Below, piece after piece: positions 61,023 through 64,000 of a stretch of 64,000 nucleotides of DNA. Positions within the stretch are counted from its first letter, which is position 1; each line of letters opens with the position of its first letter. The notes beneath the pieces were generated by a model. That model was not told the DNA's origin and did not search any database. It saw only the letters and a list, made by a program, of their open reading frames with translations. Source of the stretch: Bifidobacterium gallicum DSM 20093 = LMG 11596 (lineage in GTDB: Bacteria; Actinomycetota; Actinomycetes; Actinomycetales; Bifidobacteriaceae). The stretch spans positions 1 through 64,000 of the forward strand of contig NZ_JGYW01000008.1 of the NCBI RefSeq assembly GCF_000741205.1. Reading direction: 5' to 3'. The position numbers and the translations under genes were made by a program.

Positions 61023-61429
61023 GGCGTGGTTACTCCTCTGGGTGCGTTGCCCAGTCTGCTGATCGTCCTCAGGGTAATGGGGGTTGGGGGATTGGACGAT
61101 CCTACGTTCATACTGTTGCGCAAGTGCACACCAGCACGCCCATATTTCTCGGTTCGAGCCTACGCCCACCGCGTCACCAATTGTGGAGATGGACTCGCAA
61201 GAAACCGGTCACTTTCGCACTCAATTGTCTAACAACTATTCGTGCTCGTGGCGTCCCGCCTCGCGTCCGCCGCTCTCTTCACCCGTATATGCGAAGACCC
61301 TGCCACCCGTCGATGGCAGGGTCTTCCATGCTGGTACCGATCACTCTCGGTTCATCGCATCATCTCAACTGTGCAATCACTCGCTGCGATCACTCACTGC
61401 AATCACGCGCGGCGGCTGCACAGCACCAA
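61023..61429 (-). other. Gap between rpmF and rnc
   Basis: 407 bp. Holds the terminator at 61293-61326 and degenerate 12-bp repeats (CTGCAATCACT type) near 61370-61410. Nothing else recognised. Confidence 0.4.
61293..61326 (-). terminator. Terminator after rpmF
   Basis: Perfect 13-bp stem GAAGACCCTGCCA/TGGCAGGGTCTTC with an 8-base loop, about 100 bp past the rpmF stop. Confidence 0.75.
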
Positions 61430-61624
61430 TCACTTGGTGAAGGACGAGCGGATAGCTGCGCGGTACACGCGGCCACGGTACATGCCGCAGCTCGGGCATG
61501 CCACGTGGGCGAGCGTCGGAGCGCCGCAGTTCGTGCAGGTGATCGTCTGGGCGGCCTTGGCCTTCCAGTTGGCGCGACGCGAGTGCGTGTTAGCGCGCGA
61601 GGTCTTGTACTTAGGCAGTGCCAT
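61430..61624 (-). CDS. rpmF: Ribosomal protein L32
   Basis: 64 residues. Zinc ribbon C-x-x-C (CTNC) and C-x-x-C (CPSC) are both present; [20 protein letters not shown] is the family start. ATG 61624 follows GAGGAA. Lies downstream of the YceD-family gene as in most bacteria. Confidence 0.95.
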   Translation of the reverse strand: MALPKYKTSRANTHSRRANWKAKAAQTITCTNCGAPTLAHVACPSCGMYRGRVYRAAIRSSFTK

Positions 61625-61746
61625 TTTGCATTCCTCTATTTCGTTCGAACAATAATGAGCTTAAGCGTTCAGAAGTCTACGCGCGCCCCAGTACAAACGT
61701 CAATTCAAACGTCAGCCCGCTTCCGCCAGCAACCACCCGGCGTCCG

Positions 61747-62409
61747 CTACTCCTCGGCTTTAAGCTGCGCTTTGAGCGCGGCCAGACCCGCGAACCGCGT
61801 GTCCACTTTCTCATGATGATGCTCGGGATTTTCGTTCAAATCCTCACCGCACTGCGGACACAACCCCTTGCAGTCGGGCCTGCACAGTGGTTGCAACGGC
61901 AGCGCGTCCACGAACGTATCGCGGATCAACGCTTCCATGTCGGCGAACGCTCCGTTATCAAGCAACGGATAGAGGTCTTCGGACTCCTCCTCGCCCGCCA
62001 CAATCTCAACTTCCTGCTCTTTTTTGGACTTGCGCCCCTTCGACCCGCGCCCGTCGCGCCCGTCACGCCCGTCGCCATCGCGCGAACCGCCGTTCATTTC
62101 GGCCAGCCGCCCCGACTCATACGGGAAAAACGCCGTCACTTGGCAGTGCAAATCCTCGTCGATCGTATCGTCGCAGCGCGCGCAGACGGCATGCATCGGC
62201 GCCGTCAACGTGCCCATGAAAATCAGGCCGTCCACAATCGAATCGAACCGTCCATCCACCTGCACGGGGGCCCCTTGCGTCACGCCCACATATGAGTCGC
62301 CGATGCCGCTCGGCGCCGGAAACTCCTTGTTCAGCTCCATCGTCTGCCCCGGACGCGATCCAACTTGCGCCACGGGCACTGTCCAATCCGTATATTCCAC
62401 GCGCGCCAT
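61747..62409 (-). CDS. YceD/DUF177 family protein
   Basis: 220 residues. C-terminal LCRPDCKGLCPQCGEDLN with four cysteines and the following DTRFAGLAALKAQL are the hallmarks of YceD/DUF177, linked with 23S rRNA and L32 accumulation in other organisms. A Gly/Arg/Asp linker (GSRDGDGRDGRDGRGSKGR) is inserted near residue 105. ATG 62409 follows AAGGAG. Confidence 0.9.
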   Translation of the reverse strand: MARVEYTDWTVPVAQVGSRPGQTMELNKEFPAPSGIGDSYVGVTQGAPVQVDGRFDSIVDGLIFMGTLTAPMHAVCARCDDTIDEDLHCQVTAFFPYESGRLAEMNGGSRDGDGRDGRDGRGSKGRKSKKEQEVEIVAGEEESEDLYPLLDNGAFADMEALIRDTFVDALPLQPLCRPDCKGLCPQCGEDLNENPEHHHEKVDTRFAGLAALKAQLKAEE

Positions 62410-62500
62410 GCGCACTCCTTCCCGATAATTCCATTACTTATTTATCCGCGATTCTCGCGTTACGCATCCGCAGCGTGCCCCAGCGCTGCGCCGTCAGGGT

Positions 62501-63142
62501 TCACTCGTCCTGCTCGTCGTCGCGCTGTTCGTTCTCCAGCTGCTCGCCCGCCTGCTTCTGCCGCTCTTCGAGCACGCGCATTCCATTGGTCACGTCGCGG
62601 CTTGCTTTGGTGAGCTGTTTGTGCAGTTCCTCCATCACGCGCAGGCTGTACCGGTCCGCGCCCTGCGTTAGATGCTCGGCTTTGCGCTGCGCCTGCTCAA
62701 TGATCTGCCGCGCCTTCTGCCGCGCAAGCTCCGTCACGTTCTCCTGACCCGCCAGATACTGCGCCTGCTCGCCAGCCTCGCGCACCATGTCGGCGGCCCG
62801 GCTCTGCGCGCTCGTCACAATCACATTGGCTTGCGTTTGCGCCGATTCGAGCCGATGCTCGGACTCGCGCATCAACGCCGACGCGCGCTCCAGCTGCACG
62901 GGCAGCATCGACTTGAGCTGTTCGAGCTGGTCGAGCATGTCGTCGCGATCGACCTTCACGAGCGACGGCTGGAACATCGTGCCCTTGGCCTCCCGCAGCT
63001 GCTCCTCAAGCTGGTCAATCACGTCGTAGACCGTCGTGAATTCCTGCCGGCTCTGCAAAATTTCGTCACTTTCACGCTCCTGCAGGTCGGGCAAGTCAGC
63101 CATCGTCACGCGCTGCTGCACGCCGTCATCCGTGTCATTCAT
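62501..63142 (-). CDS. DivIVA-like coiled-coil protein, likely SepIVA orthologue
   Basis: 213 residues, almost all helical coiled coil (YDVIDQLEEQLREAKG, EHRLESAQTQANVIVTSAQSRA). In mycobacteria the coiled-coil septation factor SepIVA lies next to coaD and near rnc/DUF177; position and shape match. It would help in septation or polar growth. ATG 63142 follows AAGGAG. Function is by analogy. Confidence 0.72.
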   Translation of the reverse strand: MNDTDDGVQQRVTMADLPDLQERESDEILQSRQEFTTVYDVIDQLEEQLREAKGTMFQPSLVKVDRDDMLDQLEQLKSMLPVQLERASALMRESEHRLESAQTQANVIVTSAQSRAADMVREAGEQAQYLAGQENVTELARQKARQIIEQAQRKAEHLTQGADRYSLRVMEELHKQLTKASRDVTNGMRVLEERQKQAGEQLENEQRDDEQDE

Positions 63143-63177
63143 GCGGTTCTCCTTACGCTGCACCCTTTATATTATGT

Positions 63178-63681
63178 TTATTTTTCATCCAGCGACGTGG
63201 ATTTTCCGAGCGCCTTGAGCAACGTGACGCGTACGCAAGGTGGCACCATGTCGGTGATATCACCGTCGTGGCGTGCCACATCTTTGACCACCGAGCTGGA
63301 AATGTGTTCAAGCACGGGGTCGGCGGGCAGGAACAACGTTTCAATGCCTGCAAGTTTACGGTTGACGAGCGCCATGCCGAGTTCGGCTTCGTAATCGCCG
63401 TTTTGCCGCAATCCCTTGACAATCACGGGAGCGCCCACCTGGCGGCAATAGTCGATGATGAGCCCGTCCGTGGCGGCTACCGTGTAGTTTGTGCAACCGG
63501 CATCATGGAGTGCCTGGTCTACCAGTCGCACACGTTGCTCTTCAGTGAACATCGGTTGTTTGTTCGCGTTGACGGCCACCACAACGTGGACTTCGTCAAA
63601 CAATTGCGAACAACGCAAAATTACATCGAGGTGTCCGTTAGTCAACGGATCAAACGATCCTGGACATACTGCTATGGTCAT
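63178..63681 (-). CDS. coaD: Phosphopantetheine adenylyltransferase
   Basis: 167 residues, family length. Nucleotidyltransferase motif [15 protein letters not shown] at the N-terminus and [16 protein letters not shown] near 130. Penultimate step of CoA synthesis. First gene of the minus-strand run coaD - SepIVA-like - YceD - rpmF - rnc. ATG 63681 with a poor ribosome site. Confidence 0.95.
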   Translation of the reverse strand: MTIAVCPGSFDPLTNGHLDVILRCSQLFDEVHVVVAVNANKQPMFTEEQRVRLVDQALHDAGCTNYTVAATDGLIIDYCRQVGAPVIVKGLRQNGDYEAELGMALVNRKLAGIETLFLPADPVLEHISSSVVKDVARHDGDITDMVPPCVRVTLLKALGKSTSLDEK

Positions 63682-63738
63682 GGCTTCCAGAGTACCGGTT
63701 TACAAGGAATTACGGGCGGCGAACGTTGCCTGATTGCA

Positions 63739-63774
63739 ATGTGGCCTGCGCATGTCATCATGCGCAGGCCACAT
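63739..63774 (-). terminator. Perfect hairpin upstream of coaD
   Basis: 16-bp arms ATGTGGCCTGCGCATG (63739-63754) and its reverse complement (63759-63774), loop TCAT. It should end the DUF3039 gene transcript. Confidence 0.8.
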
Positions 63775-63875
63775 CATAAACGTTTTCACTCACTGACTGC
63801 CGTGTTGTAGCGCGGTTTGAAGACGTCTCATGTCGGCATTCAGGCACGCGCCCAAACGGTCGGCGAACCGCACTA

Positions 63876-64000
63876 TCAGCCGTTGTTGCCGTTCATCATT
63901 TCGTTGAAGATGCGCTTGCAATCAGGGCAGATCGGATACTGTGACGGGTCGTGTTTTGGCACCCAGACCTTGCCGCACAACGCCACCACCGGGCGTCCCG
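63876..64000 (-). CDS. DUF3039-type protein, C-terminal fragment
   Basis: The minus strand from the right edge reads R-P-V-V-A-L-C-G-K-V-W-V-P-K-H-D and then YPICPDCKRIFNEMMNG before TGA at 63878-63876. A single Cys followed by a C-x-x-C with this spacing is typical of the small actinobacterial DUF3039 family, probably zinc-binding. The start lies outside the window. Confidence 0.75.
   Translation of the reverse strand, partial: GRPVVALCGKVWVPKHDPSQYPICPDCKRIFNEMMNGNNG

Overview
The window looks like a stretch of a Bifidobacterium (Bifidobacteriaceae, Actinobacteria) chromosome. The reasons are the high-GC codon use, the purine-rich ribosome binding sites with many GTG/TTG starts, and actinobacterial gene neighbourhoods: rnc - rpmF - YceD/DUF177 - SepIVA-like - coaD, rpsP - KH - rimM - trmD, recG - rsmD, ilvB - ilvN, and an IclR regulator divergent from leuCD. 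The species cannot be told from sequence alone. Most of the window is core metabolism and information processing.

Layout. 1-720: edge of an IS607-type element (serine recombinase tnpA overlapping a tnpB cut by the window edge). 870-9120: formate-THF ligase, a MIF-like tautomerase, GtrA and MFS membrane proteins, a histidine phosphatase, an unknown protein and gltX. 9326-9524: tRNA-Glu(CTC) and tRNA-Gln(CTG). 9886-21651: metallophosphoesterase, IclR regulator divergent from leuC-leuD, NADH oxidase, murA, plsC-like, gpsA, ddl. 21873-34369: two Gln/Pro-rich membrane proteins (one a CPBP protease), a decayed MFS gene, TetR-mscS, an alpha/beta hydrolase, a CmpB-like membrane protein, an aminotransferase, a large TPR protein and an unusual PfkB-like protein. 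34850-46277: rpmB, recG, rsmD, a very long GH2 beta-galactosidase, then rpsP-KH-rimM-trmD. 46762-64000: Uup-like ABC-F, a glutamine amidotransferase, cysS, a CDF transporter, ffh, an EEP-family protein, ilvBN, rnc, rpmF, YceD, SepIVA-like, coaD and a partial DUF3039 gene.

The most striking non-coding feature is a family of intergenic arrays. Imperfect palindromes with core TGACCANNNTGGTCA recur at almost exactly 53-bp spacing (centre to centre) in four gene gaps: 24499-24695, 35472-35898, 46333-46690 and 59672-60244. A related pair lies at 9698-9792. A second dyad sits midway (26.5 bp) between the cores. Core arms vary with matching changes on the other side, one array keeps the 53-bp register across a decayed unit, and all four arrays point the same way along the chromosome whatever the direction of neighbouring genes. 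The 53-bp period rules out coding, and the layout does not fit CRISPR. I do not recognise the family; a dimeric DNA-binding protein or a chromosome-organising role is my inference.

A second theme is low-complexity expansion inside conserved enzymes (TrmD, RecG, LacZ, the EEP protein, S16), plus long intergenic tracts with extreme purine or pyrimidine strand bias. Perfect inverted repeats acting as terminators close many transcription units. No CRISPR array, rRNA operon or prophage was seen.
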